A program made the translations under genes and the position numbers. From positions 22,444,001 through 22,508,000 of the forward strand of contig JANTQA010000023.1 in NCBI GenBank assembly GCA_027625915.1: 64,000 bases of DNA. Direction: 5' to 3'. The stretch comes from Anaeramoeba flamelloides. Lineage: Eukaryota; Metamonada; Anaeramoebidae. Numbering within the stretch: position 1 is the stretch's first letter; each line of letters opens with the position of its first letter. Under the pieces are notes generated by a model that was not told the DNA's origin, did not search any database, and was given only the letters and a program-made list of their open reading frames with translations. Below, piece after piece: positions 12,061 through 23,464 of this stretch.

Positions 12061-12731
12061 ATAATCATTTAAAATAGAAACAAAAAATGTATTAGTGTGT
12101 TCATAGACCTTCTTTTATTTCGACAATTGAATTTCTTAGAAATATATTTGGAATTGAGAAAAAAAATCACAAAGTTGTGGATTAATCTCTTTAGTCAGAT
12201 TTCTGAAATTGTTTCAAAGAAACCCTTCAAACTCATCAATAGAACAGATATCTTTCTTGAACATAATTTTCAAATTCCATCTCTAAATTTTAAAATAAAA
12301 TGAAAAAATAAAAAAATTGTTTATCAATGTATAATCTTGATCTTAGGAACTAGACAGTTATTATATGATGAGGCCTTTTATTGGTAAACAATACATTCTC
12401 TAATATTGTCCTTGAACTTCAAACCACCATCTTCTCGTTACAATTATTCATTCCTTTTCCTGTGTTTTACAACATAAAAATTGTTAATTTACATTATCTT
12501 TTGAATTGGCTCTGTTCTTGAAATTATCTTTTTCCCTCCACATTTCCTGATAAGAATTTTTCCTTTTTGGTAATTCATTTTTTATTTTTTCCATTCCCAA
12601 AAAAAGTTTGTTTTAATTTTTTTTTTTTTTTTTTTTTTTTTTAATCAATTCTTTTCTTTTATTAATTTTCTAAACGATCCTTATTCTTTTTTTTCTCTCT
12701 TTTTATTTGAATCAAGAAAAAACAGTCGATA

Positions 12732-13100
12732 ATGAAAATTAAAGTCAAAACTTTATCAGGAAGAGAATACACCCTCAATGTTGATTCATCAGATACCGTA
12801 ATTTTTTTATTTTTTTTCTACTCTTTTTTTTGCAAAAAAAAAAAAAAATTGTAATTTGGTTGTTTTTAAACTTCTTGTTTTCTGGTTTTTTTATTTTTTT
12901 TTTCTCATTTTTTTTTTTTTTTTTTATTATATGTGTAGATCAAAATGTTAAAAGAAAAAGCCGAAGAAGTAACAGGTATTCCAGTTATCCAACAAAGAAT
13001 TGTATTTTCTGGAAAACAACTTGCAGACAACTTATCAATTGAAGCGACAGAAATCCAACCAAACTCTGTTGTTCATTTAATTGTTGCACTTCGTGGATAA
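12732..13100 (+). CDS. NEDD8: NEDD8/ubiquitin-like protein ending in a single Gly
   Basis: Two exons, 12732-12797 and 12939-13100, are joined over a 141-base intron with GTAATT donor and GTGTAG acceptor. The spliced product is 75 residues and aligns gap-free with ubiquitin numbering: MKIKVKTLSGREYTLN at the start, Thr22-Ile23, Gly35-Ile36-Pro37, Gln40-Gln41-Arg42, Gly47-Lys48-Gln49, His68 and Val71-Ala72-Leu73-Arg74-Gly75. Alanine at position 72, rather than the arginine of ubiquitin, is the known discriminator for the NEDD8 E1, and LVKTL-type spacing also fits NEDD8. Known NEDD8 precursors end LRGG plus a tail. Here TAA follows Gly75 directly, so the second glycine needed for E1 activation is missing. 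It may be a divergent or inactive paralogue, or the end of the gene may be mis-sequenced. It is expected to modify cullins if functional. Confidence 0.85.
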
Positions 13101-13210
13101 TCAATTTGTTCAGGCAATGCCACAAAAAAAAAACAAATTTGAAATGAACTCTCCTTATTTCAAAGATTCTCAAAAATTTTTTTTATTTATTCTTGATTCA
13201 CAACAGTTTC

Positions 13211-13216
13211 AATAAA
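13211..13216 (+). promoter_or_regulatory. Possible polyadenylation signal
   Basis: AATAAA lies 111 bases after the stop codon of the NEDD8-like gene, before T-rich sequence. In an AT-rich genome this hexamer is frequent by chance, so the call is weak. Confidence 0.25.
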
Positions 13217-13414
13217 ATAAGAATTCTGAAATGTTTTGGTGCATTTTTATAAGTTGCTTTTTTTAATTAAAATAATTCAATAAAAGGATCACTTCTTAAA
13301 ATTTTTTTCTTTTTTTTATTTTTGTTTTTTGTTGTGTAAGAAAAGAGTGATCTCGTTTTATATTTCTACTAGATTTTTTTTTCTTGAATTCAATTTTGAA
13401 ACAAGTCCTTAAAC

Positions 13415-13672
13415 ATGGCTCTGGACGATTTTTCTCCTAAAAACTTGAAATTGGAAATTATATCCTTTTCTTCAGTCTCTCTCGAAACTCATAGCTCTTT
13501 TAGAATTTTAAAAAATAGATCATTGAGGTTTCAAGAATATTCAATTGACTATTTTCGCGAGAAGGTGTTGATTTTGAACCAGTCATATTCTTGTAAAAAT
13601 AATAATTTAAAACATGTTTTAACACAAATTGTTGTATTTCAAACCAAAAAAAAATTTTTTTTAATAAATTGA
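13415..13672 (+). CDS. Hypothetical 85-residue frame or gene relic
   Basis: An ATG frame begins MALDDFSPKNLKLEIISFSS with mixed, non-repetitive composition for its first 60 codons; the end is Lys/Phe low complexity. No domain is recognised. The opposite strand has an equally coding-looking short frame (MTGSKSTPSRENSQLNILET, ATG at about 13,588), so the true strand is unclear. The family C element starts 9 bases downstream. It could be a relic of a gene cut by transposon insertion. Confidence 0.2.
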   Translation: MALDDFSPKNLKLEIISFSSVSLETHSSFRILKNRSLRFQEYSIDYFREKVLILNQSYSCKNNNLKHVLTQIVVFQTKKKFFLIN

Positions 13673-13681
13673 TGAATAAAT

Positions 13682-13912
13682 TACTATTAAACTTAAAATA
13701 AAAAGATCAAAATTTTCAGTCCGTCAGCTTTCCCAAAAAATCAATTCTAATAATTCAAATAAATCTGGAACACACCCAATTCTAGATGGATAATTAATAA
13801 TTTAAACTGATTTTCAGAATTAACAAAATGAAATTTTGCATGAATTTTATAATATTTTTTTTTTGGAAAGCTGAATGAAAATTGTGTTCCTTTTATTTTG
13901 CTACAAATAGTA
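13682..13912. mobile_element. MITE, family C, copy 4
   Basis: Left terminus TACTATTAAACTTAAAATAA and right terminus TTTTATTTTGCTACAAATAG plus TA are inverse to each other. The inner arms GTCAGCTTTCC and GGAAAGCTGAATGAAAAT also pair. About 231 bp, non-coding. Confidence 0.7.
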
Positions 13913-14245
13913 GAAAGATAAGTACATTTTTATAATTTTAGAAATGGGCAATTTCATTTTTTTATTTAAAAAGCCTGGTTCTGATTTAAGATAAATTTAA
14001 AAAAAAAAAATGAAAAATTTAAAATTGACATAGTATAATCATTAAAAATTCACAAAAAGATTGATTAAATATAAAAAAGAAAGATAAGTACATTTTTATA
14101 ATTTTAAAAATAAGAAATTTCATTTTTTTTATTTAAAAAAGCTTGGGTCAGATTTAAGATAAATTAAAAAAAAATGAAAAATTTAAAATTGCCATAGGAT
14201 AATCATTAAAAATTCACTGAATGATTGATTAAATAAAAAAACCAT
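13912..14245. repeat. Two-copy tandem duplication, unit about 167 bp
   Basis: AGAAAGATAAGTACATTTTT occurs at 13,912 and again at 14,079. The following 150 bases are nearly identical in order (AATTTCATTTTTTT, GATTTAAGATAAATT, ATAATCATTAAAAATTCAC). The first unit starts exactly where the family C element ends, so the duplication probably arose next to or after that insertion. Confidence 0.75.
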
Positions 14246-14490
14246 TTAATATTTAAACATACAATTTATTATTATGTACATTACCTTGGATGTATTTAGT
14301 ATATAGATATTTGTTCTATTTTTTTTTTTTTGGAATTGGAAAAATCTTGAGGAAATCCAAGATCTACCTCTATTGTTTGGTTTCCTTTATTCGAAGGTTG
14401 AAATTTCCAAACTACAGCAACAATGTAAATTGAGATCTTTCATTTGTTTTTTTTTTTTTCAAATTTATTTATGAAATGGGGTTTAATATA

Positions 14491-14687
14491 GAGTGAGTTC
14501 GTGTTTAAGACACAAACTTTCAACGAAAATTGAGGCACAATAAAAAACTCAAATTAAGTCACATTTTTTGGAATTTTTTTTTTACACAAATTATTTCACT
14601 AGTATCCGAATTTTGTGCCTTAATTTGAGATTATTTTTGTGACTTAAATTTCGTTGAAAGTTTTTGTCTTAAAAGTGGGACTGACTG
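14491..14687. mobile_element. Palindromic MITE, family A, copy 2
   Basis: GAGTGAGTTCGTG, then AAGACACAAACTTTCAACG, at left mirrors CGTTGAAAG and GTGGGACTGACTG at right. TA flanks both ends. It has the same length class as the other family A copies. Confidence 0.75.
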
Positions 14688-14882
14688 TATATGTATTTGT
14701 TATATTCTACTTGGAATTGAAAAAATCTTCAGGAAATGGAAGATTTGCTTGATTAGTTAGGTTTCTTATTCATATATAAAAGTAATTTCCAACAACAGTA
14801 GCCCATATGAATTGAGTTCTTAAATATTTTTTCAATATGGTCTTTTTTTAATATAAATAATTAACAATACAAATAAATTATA

Positions 14883-15283
14883 TAGTCAATGCAAAGCTAC
14901 CGTGAAATTTTATGAATAACAAATTTTGATGTTGATATAAATTTTTAAAAAGCTCAATATGAGAATAATAAAGCTCATATTGAAAAAAAAAATTCCTAAA
15001 TGAACCAATATATTAGAATTTTTTCTGATATTCAAAAAATAAATTTTCAGATCCCTAAATTACTCTAAATATCGAAAATTCATTAAGAAACAACATAAAA
15101 TATCCTCTGAAAAAAATGAATTTATTTTTCGATCACATCAGAAGAATATTTTTCATATGAACTCATTTATGAAAAAATATTTTCAATATAAACTTTCTTA
15201 TTCTTATATTCTTTAATTTAAAAATCTATATCAACATCAAAATTTGATATTGATAAAATTTCACGGTAACCTTGGAACAGCTG
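14883..15283. mobile_element. Long palindromic MITE, family B, copy 1
   Basis: The left arm AAAGCTACCGTGAAATTTTA continues CAAATTTTGATGTTGATAT. The right arm is its inverse, ATATCAACATCAAAATTTG, then TAAAATTTCACGGTAAC. Inner segments also pair (ATGAGAATAATAAAGC with its counterpart), so most of the 400 bp can fold into one hairpin. TA lies on both sides. Related copies are at 16,830 and, more distantly, 15,556 and 28,709. Confidence 0.75.
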
Positions 15284-15555
15284 TAGATATGTCCAAAATA
15301 AGAAATGGGTTAGAACAAAAAAAAATATTGCTATTTTAGTTGGCATTTCACCAACAGATATTGATCTGCCGACTTGATTAGATGACATCAATTGCCTGTG
15401 TGTGATTTTTTTATTTTAAAAATCCAATATTAAATTTGGGTCAAACATTGTAAAATAAATTCCTGTACAATCAAGCAGATTTTTGAACTTGAAAATATGA
15501 AATAAAAACAAACTAGAAAGAGAAAAAATGAAAAGTTTTTGTAAAATCAAAATTA

Positions 15556-15917
15556 CGACCTTTCCAAAGCTACCATAAATTTTAAATAAAACAAAATTGA
15601 GTTTTCTATTCTTATTTTACATTTTCAAAAAATTTGGAAATAAGAGCTATTATTCAAAAAAAAAAAATTAATAAATGAGCTATTATTTAAATTTTTGGAA
15701 AATCGAAAAAAAAATCAAGATCCAATGAAATTTAAAAATTATCAGTCCAAAATAGCACAAAATAAAAATATCAATATTTACTGTTCTTTAACAATTTACA
15801 TTTTTGAACAATATTTTTAAGTGTTTCATGAATCTTCAATTTTTTGAAAATGTAAAATAAGAATAGAAAACTCAATTTTGTTTTATTTAAAATTTTATGG
15901 TAGTCTTGAAAAGACTG
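15556..15917. mobile_element. Palindromic MITE, family B-related, copy 3
   Basis: The arm CCTTTCCAAAGCTACCATAA with ACAAAATTGAGTTTTC and TTCTTATTTTACATTTTC is repeated in inverse at 15,841-15,917 (GAAAATGTAAAATAAGAATA, then GAAAACTCAATTTTGT). The terminal GCTACC(A/G)TAAA motif is shared with family B but the interior differs. TA flanks. Confidence 0.75.
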
Positions 15918-16341
15918 TATTTCCCAATTTGAATGTAAATTGTAGTATTTTTATTCTTTCAACAGTTTAAATTGTGTTAGATTTGTTGTGATAATTTACA
16001 ATTTTCGCGATCTCCAAAGCTACTCAATCAGATATAATTTGAACTTGTTGATTTGATTTAAAATAATATAATAAATTATTCTTTGAAATTCTTATATTTC
16101 TTATTGTTATTTATTTTACTTTTTATATACCATAAGGTTTTCAATAAAAAATTTTATTTTTCTATATTTTTGGATTTATTATTAAGAACTAAGTGTCGGA
16201 AATGTGGTCTGGTAAAGAGAAATTTTTAAAATGACTACATTTGTGTCTCCGTATTCAAATAATCTCTAAAATAGGCACAGTCATTAGAAGAATGTTAAAC
16301 TCAATTTAGTTTTCATTTTCCTATATTATTATAAAAGGTTA

Positions 16342-16686
16342 CAGCACTTTCAAACCTGGTGTGTACGATTTAACTTAACTTAAAATTTCCATTAAAATTT
16401 CTTTTGACTTAAAGATCTGTTAAAACTAAATTAAGGTTTTAACACTAAAACTCAAGAATACCTGAATGAAAAGCTTCGTAAACCCCTTTTCCGTTTTTTT
16501 TTAATTTTTTTTGAAATTATTTAAAAAAAGAGTTCATTTTTGAAGGGATCTTGGATATTAAGGATAATACAAGAAGATTTTAGTCCAAAATAACAATCTC
16601 CCAGTTCAATTGAAAGCAGTATAATGAAAGTTTAATGAAAATTTTAAGTTAAGTTAGATCGTGCGCACCAGTTTTTAAATTGTTGT
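16342..16686. mobile_element. Palindromic MITE, family H
   Basis: The left arm CAGCACTTTCAAACCTGG continues TACGATTTAACTTAACTT. The inverse at the right end reads AAGTTAAGTTAGATCGTG then CACCAGTTTTTAAATTG. TA is on both sides. It is a single copy in this window and directly abuts element G1. Confidence 0.7.
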
Positions 16687-16829
16687 AAATAGTGGTGTAA
16701 ATGCCCCGTGATTTTTATTTTAACCTATTACTAAAATTTAACTCATGTAAAAATATTGGCTGAATCTAGAAATAAAAGAAATAAACCAATGGGATGAAAA
16801 CAGTATATAAACCGGAAATAGTTTTCTTA

Positions 16830-17227
16830 AATCTTTCCAAGGTTACCGTGGAATTTTATCAATATCAAATTTTGATGTTGATATTGATTTTTTAAAAAGA
16901 AGAATATAAGAATAAGAAAGCTTATATTAAAAATATTTTTTCATAAATAAGTTGTATGAAAAATAATCTTCTAATGTGATCGAAGAATAAATTATTTTTT
17001 AGAGTAAAATTTATACATTTTCTCAATGAATTTTTGATGTTTAGTGTCATTTTGGGTTCTTTAAAGATTAAATTTTTGAATATCAGAAAAAATTCTTGAA
17101 TATTTGCTCATTTAGGAATTTTTTTTTTAATATGAGCTTTATTATTCTCCTATTGAACTTATTAAAAATTTATATCATCATCAAAATTTAATATTCATGG
17201 AATTTCACGGTGGATTTGGGGTGGCTG
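16830..17227. mobile_element. Long palindromic MITE, family B, copy 2 (inside G1)
   Basis: The left arm CTTTCCAAGGTTACCGTGGA continues TCAAATTTTGATGTTGATAT. The right arm is the inverse, ending ATTTCACGGTGGATTTGG and GGCTG before TA. It is closely related along its length to 14,883-15,283. Confidence 0.75.
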
Positions 17228-17495
17228 TAAATTATTTTTAAAAAAGAATTGTGAAGATATTGAAAGATTAAAATGTAATTTTTTGACAAAAAAATGTGGA
17301 ATATTTCATTTTTTGATCTTGTAAAATTACAATTTTTGAATTTTTATAAAAAATCATTTTAACTTCTCAATAATTTTTTAAATACGACTAAATTTTTGAA
17401 ACAAAGGCATTTAATAACATTCAATCATTTACATTTTTCAAAGGTCTAACCTCTAAAGCCAGTTTGAATCTGAACCATGAATATATATGTGTCTT

Positions 17496-17983
17496 CCTGT
17501 TGTAGTCAAAATAAAGCGTGCAAAAAAATTTAATAAATATTTCAAAATAATAAGCGTTTTTTTTTGTTATAAAAGACATATACATTAACCAATCAAAGAA
17601 ATTGATAATCAACCCTAAAAAAATATAGTCTTGGTTTCTTAAAGTTCTATTATTTAAAAAGAAATTCTAAAAATGTAGGATCAAATTGCAAAATTTATCT
17701 CAAAAAATAGAGTTAATTTTTTTCAAGAAATTTTAATCACCATCAAAAAAAATCAAAAAATTTCAAAAAAATTGAGAATATTATGAAAAATTTTCAACTA
17801 TTTGCATGAATAATTTAAATTTTACTGAAAATAACTAGACCTTTAGGTTCAAAATTGATTTGAATTTAGGTATACTATTTGGTAGTAGATTGGATGTTAC
17901 CTTGGTACAAGACGAAAAAAAAGCATGGACTATATTTTGTTACAGGGATTATAGTTGTTGTGCAAGCATTATTTTGATGCCTG
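17496..17983 (+). mobile_element. MITE, family F, copy 1 (inside G1)
   Basis: Closely matches 40,651-41,127 base for base over long stretches, such as TTTCTTAAAGTTCTATTATT and GAATAATTTAAATTTTACTG. The short inverted ends are GTCAAAATAAAGCGTGC and its mirror GCATTATTTTGATGCCTG. It does not encode protein. Confidence 0.75.
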
Positions 17984-18073
17984 TATCTTTTAATACCCAA
18001 GTCTGAAAAAAAAACAAGAGCTAAATTTTCGTAATGAATTAAAGATCGTCAACACGTGTTATTTACACCACTG

Positions 18074-20459
18074 AACTTTGAATTATTCAGGAAAAAAACC
18101 TAAAATCTTAATAATTTCAAGTGTTTTAATTTCAAGTCTCCTCAATATTACAATACCCGTGAATGAGAAAAACCAAAAAAAAAACCTTTTCAAAATCTAT
18201 TAGAAATTATTTTTGAGAGATTTGATTGTTCTCCCTTATTGTTCTTTGAAAAAAAACTTTAATTCTGACAATTTGATGGTAAACCAAGATTCAAATCAAC
18301 CATGCTTGTTCAATAAAATTTAATCATTAATCTCAGGTTTTAAATTTTAACTCTAATAGTGAATTAATAATATCGTGAGGAAGATGAGAGATGAAAATAT
18401 TTATCTATTTGTTATTTCATTAAAGGCAAGCAAAGAGATAAATTTATCTTTTCTCTTTCAAAAAAGCGTATTTTAAATCTTCGAAATACAAACTTTACTC
18501 TGTAGGCGATCGTAGTTATCAAAAAGAAAAAAGAAAAATTATTAACATTAAACACACAAAAAAAAAAAGAAAAAAAAAAGCAAAATATAAAAGCTTTTGT
18601 TCTTGTTTTAATCAATAGATCCCGAATCATATATTCTTTTCAATTAAAACTTTTGATCGTTTCTTTATTAAGAAACTTACTCAATCAGAATTTATGTACC
18701 CTAATGGCACTGTTTGAAAACAAAGAAAAAAAAAAAGCAATTGTTTGCTTTAATTTCTAAAAATCATACTGTACAAATAAACAAGTAGAGCCAGAATCGT
18801 AATTTTTGTTTTTAAACATTCAACAAAAAAAAAGAAGAAGAAAAGAATAACTTGGAAACATGGCAAAAAGCAATTAAAAAACAACAAAAACAAAAAAAAA
18901 AAGAATAAATAACACATACAAATCAAAAGTAAGAAAATTTCAGAATAAAAGAAATATAGTTCGAAGTGTTTGTCAATTTCAGAATGGAGATCTAAAATGA
19001 GCTATCTTGATTCGTTGAACAAAGAACACGACAAAACATTATGTTGCTCTCGACAGGTGGTACAAATCTACGAAATTTAACGTGGTTTAATGAAAAATTT
19101 CAACAAGTATACCGATTGAGAGAGCCTAAATTAAAAAATGATTTTGTCAGATATTTGCTTTTATACCAATATTAAACCCTTTCTTAACAAGTAAACTAAA
19201 GAAGGAGTAACTCAGTTATGTTCTTTAAGAGATTTTTTGGGGACTTATCAAACAACAAAGTAACTTTTGCAAGATAATATTTCCAACAGTTTGAATAGAA
19301 ATTTTGGTGGGGGAAATTGAGTGACGGTATACTTTTAAGAGAAATTCTTTTAATGGTTTGAAGTATAATCTTGCTTTTTTTTTTTTAATAAGGGTGATTA
19401 ACAGAGAAAACTGAAAACTTTTACAATAACCGTCACTGTAAAATAAAGAATACCAAAGTTTTTTGAAAGTTTTTCCTCAATTGAATAAAAGATCAAAAGC
19501 AAATTGAAATGTTGTCTGAAGATGGAAAATTCGATAAATTTTGACTTCCATTTTGATCTGATGTCTTTTGGATTTCTTTTTTTTCTATTTATTTTACTTT
19601 TCTTGACAATGCCTAATGAAACTTTTGTTTTTTTTATTTCACAATTATTTGATACCAAAATAGTAACTTGGTAAAAAGGGTATTTATAAGTATTGGAATC
19701 AGACTATTCTTTCCAAATTACTCTTTTTTTGTGCTTAAGGATATTTTGAAAGTCAAAAGAACTCTTAAATTATTTTTTCATCAATCTTGGCTACGAAGAA
19801 AAGACAAACCAGTCACGGAATTGAAATAAAAAAATCAACAGTCTTATTTTCTCTGAATAAGGGATCATTTAGCTTGAAGAGCGGCACAATGCTAAATACT
19901 TTATTCTCATTAAAACAACACACAACTACAAAAAAAGTACTCGTAATATTGCTCCACATCATGCGTCTCATGATAAAGACAACTTTTAATTCGTAAAATT
20001 TGAGACAATTGTTTTAAAAAAAACAGAAAATAATAATTTTTTGCCTTTCAAATGATCGATCTGAAATAACTAACCCAAAGAACAAACAATAAACTTTCCG
20101 AATTTGGACCACAATTTAAATTTTGAGGGATATATTTCCTATTGTAAAGTGACTATTACTGTATTTTTCGATTTAAGGGATTAGCTTCTCCCAAGGAGAA
20201 GACTAAGATTTAAGTTAGTTATTGTTGAATATAAATCACACACGTGCTCCTTAGTTCAAATGTCTATAAAAAATCGATTAGTTAGGTAGTATTCCAAAAG
20301 CTGATCGCATCAATTAAAAATGATTCTTGGATTAAGAAATAACTCAACAATTTCAGAAAAAAATTTACATTCCCCAATAAATTTAAAGGTAGAGTCATCA
20401 ATTTTCAGACTCCAAAGTTGCAAAATATCTTTCTTAAATTTTTCATGAAAGGTAGATTA
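18074..20459. other. Stretch without a supportable gene, possible relics
   Basis: From about 18,950 to 20,000 the base composition is less extreme than in the surroundings. Short coding-looking pieces occur on both strands, for example an ATG frame MSYLDSLNKEHDKTLCCS near 18,995 (+) and a basic 86-codon frame at 19,398-19,658 (-, TTG-type start). No domain is recognised and no frame is long enough to claim, so decayed gene remnants are possible. Confidence 0.3.
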
Positions 20460-20930
20460 AAGTGATAAAAATAAAGCGTTCAAAAATCAAAATCAGTGTT
20501 TCAAAATATAATCCGTGTTTTTTCTTCTTCTTGTTTCAATGGAACATCCAAGTCACCACCAAGTAGTATACCTAATTTCGAATCAATTTTGAAGGTCAAT
20601 TCCTTGATTAAAGAAGTAAATTTTAAATTACTCATAAAAATGTAGATTATAGAAAATTTTTCGTAATTTTTTCAGTTTTTTTGAAATTTTATTGTTTTTT
20701 TGTTTGTACAAATATTTTCTCAATTTTTTGAGATAAATATTCTAATTTGATCCTTCATTTTTAGAAATTTCTTTTAAAATAATAGAACTTTAAGAAACCA
20801 ATAACATATTTACTTTGGCTTATTGTCTATTTTTTTTATCATTAATGTATAGTTCTTCTCTAACAAAAAATAACACCACTTTTTATTTTGAAACACAGAT
20901 CTAACTTTTCTATATGTTTTATTTTGAATG
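20460..20930 (-). mobile_element. MITE, family F, copy 3 (reverse)
   Basis: Matches F1 and F2 in reverse complement, for example TTTGATCCTTCATTTTTAGA, AGAAACCAATAACATAT and TTTATTTTGAAACACAG. The ends are degraded versions of the family F terminus. Its length of about 471 bp agrees with F2. Confidence 0.7.
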
Positions 20931-21007
20931 TATTACCAAAAAACCCAAGTATATAAAGAAAAAAAAAAAAAAAAAAAATACTATTCCAGGACAAATTTAA
21001 TGGCCGA

Positions 21008-21302
21008 ATAATCAACATTCAGACTTCAAATATGTAAAATACTGATAAATTCGAATAAATTTTATAAAATTTCGAGTTTAATTTCCATTTTGTAATCTAT
21101 CACTTAACTTTCAAAACAGCCCATGTGAAAGAATTTTTTTTGAAGTATCAACCAATTTTTCAAAGTTTCTTTACATTTAAACCAATAAAATACCATATTC
21201 AAAGCTTGTGTAAAAATATTTTAAAAATTTGCAAAACGTATTAAATATTTACAGATATTTATTGGAATTTATCAGTATCTTTATGTAAATAGTCCCCATT
21301 TG
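21008..21302 (+). mobile_element. MITE-like element, family I, copy 1
   Basis: ATACTGATAAATTCGAATAA at left is mirrored by TTATTGGAATTTATCAGTAT at right. The interior matches 1,080-1,362 in the opposite orientation. Boundaries are approximate. No coding capacity. Confidence 0.6.
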
Positions 21303-22918
21303 TAGAAAAGTTTCCAAAAAATTAGTATTTTTTTCAAAAAAAGTATAATAATAAATGAATCTATTATTTTTGAAAAATTATTTCACAAATCTTGAAAATA
21401 TATGTCCCTACGAACCAAAAAACACTAAAAATGGAAAACTGATTAAATACCTTCCATTAATACAATTAAAAAAACAAAATGAAAAAATAAAAATAAATAA
21501 AGTTTCCATTTAACTTTTTCTTGAAAACATTTTTTGCCAAAATCCTTGAATTCACATTTGAAATTATGTATATTTTTAGATAAACTATCTTGTTTTAACC
21601 GATTTACCAAAAAAAATTATAAATTATGGGAATTTACTTTTCACAAAAGGCACTAATTTGGTCTTCAAATATTTTTTTTTAGTTTTAAATGGTAAAATTA
21701 AAAAAAAAAAACCAAACTAAAAAGATAAACTCTCTGGAAAAGCATTCCAAATTCAATATATTAACTTATTCTTTGATTTCAAACCTTTTCCAACCCCAAT
21801 TTTTCAAAACAAAATAAAAAAGTGAACAGTAATTTCAAAAAATATTTTTGATATTCAAAAGTTGAGAGTGTTTTTATTCTAAAAAAATTTATCCCATTCG
21901 TTAATTAAATTTTGTTAGAAAGCTAGATTTTGAAAAATATTAATCAGAAAAAATAGTGCTTAATTTTATTAAGGACATATTAAAAATAATTAGATTGTAA
22001 AAAGGAAACCAAACGAATCATTCTTTAGGTTTTTATTACTGAGGATTATTGATTTTATATTTCGAATTAAAAAATGAAACAAAATTAATTTTTGAAGTTC
22101 TACATAAGACTTATTAAATACTGGACAGTATTATTAGAGATTTCTATTTTTCGATTTGGGAAAGTAATTTAAAAAAATTCCAAAAGTTACAATTTTCAAA
22201 TAGTGATGATTAGTAAAAAAATCAATAATTTATTTGGTAATAAATATAAAGAACAGAATTTTTAGATCCAAATGGACAATGCAGTACAAACTTCATTTCT
22301 ACCCGATTAGAAAATACTTTAAAATATAGAAGAAACTATTCTGGTGTTAACCCCTTAAGATAGAAAAAAAAATGATTTTGGCTATCTAAATATTTATCTA
22401 AAGATTGGATTAATCATCTAAAAAAAACCACGAACTTCAAAAGATCATTTAATCATGATAATCTTGAGTTTTTATATTTTAGATCTTATTATAAAGTGAA
22501 ACTTTGATATCAAAATTATTTTTTTTAATTTGCAAATAAAGTAATAATAATATGTTATTAAATAAGTAAAAAGACACTTTCACCTGAGAAGGTTTCAAAG
22601 GGAAAAATAGAACCCAATTTAAAAAAAAAATATTACAATTAATTGATCCCATCAAGTAAAAATGATCTTATTTAAGAAGTAGTCACCTTTTAGATTTGTA
22701 AAAAATGTAATAGCAACAACCTTACAGAAATAGAAATTGGTTGAGTGTAGTTATATATATTAGAACTTTGAAACCAAAACATATTTCGCTATTCTATTTA
22801 TGAAGAGTGCAAAAGTAAACTATAGCTGAATCTTTAATATTATATTTTTTTCAAAAATTGTTAAGATAAATATTTTTCATAAAATATTTAAATTAGGTTT
22901 TGAATCTAAACCCCATTT

Positions 22919-23464
22919 CACCCAAAGGGGCCCAGCCAAAAATGAAAAAGTCACTTTATTGTTAAGAATCAACCAAACTTAGATTGTTTAGAAATACGAG
23001 AAATAATAAACTTCATATAAGAGTCGATAATTATAAAAGAAAACCCCGAACAAACCATAAATTTCAAAAAAAAAAAAAATGTTAAAAAATTTTTTGGGCC
23101 CCATTCATTGGAACTTCTCGTGCAAAATTCTCAATTTCTTTAGGAAATTAAAATTGTTGATAATAAGATTTTTTACTTGTAAATGTATCAATTTTTTAAG
23201 AACAGACAAAGCCTAACTTTTCTTAATGTTTATTTGGTTTTTCAAACCCTTTTTTTTTTCAAAGTTATTTTTTAAGAAAAAAATTGAAAAAGAAAAGAAA
23301 AGAAAAAAAAAAAAGCAAAAAGCAAAAAACAAAAAAAAAAAAATTTTACAATGAGAAAAAAATGATTTTGATCTAAAAATTGAAAATTTTAGTTTGATAA
23401 GGGTAATGAATTAAACTCATAGAATGTCTTCCTTTACTTCAATAAAACTGGGCCCCTTTGACTG
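22919..23464 (+). mobile_element. MITE, family D, copy 1, with GC-rich ends
   Basis: The left end AAAGGGGCCCAGC and the right end CTGGGCCCCTTTGACTG are inverse. The interior matches 30,594-31,147 in reverse complement, including AGATTGTTTAGAAATA and TTGAGAATT with its neighbouring CTTTAGGAAATT tract. The element contains long A/T purine runs in its centre and encodes no protein. Confidence 0.75.

Larger units (their letters stand above)
16691..18073 (-). mobile_element. MITE, family G, copy 1, interrupted by two other MITEs
   Basis: The termini GTGGTGTAAATGCC (left) and TATTTACACCACTG (right) are inverse. The interior is split by B2 (16,830-17,227) and F1 (17,496-17,983). Removing these leaves about 497 bases, close to the 479-base uninterrupted copy at 32,421. 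The remaining middle piece matches that copy in reverse complement, including TTTAGAGGTTA and AATGCCTTTGTTTCAA. G1 is therefore older than both inserts. Confidence 0.75.
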
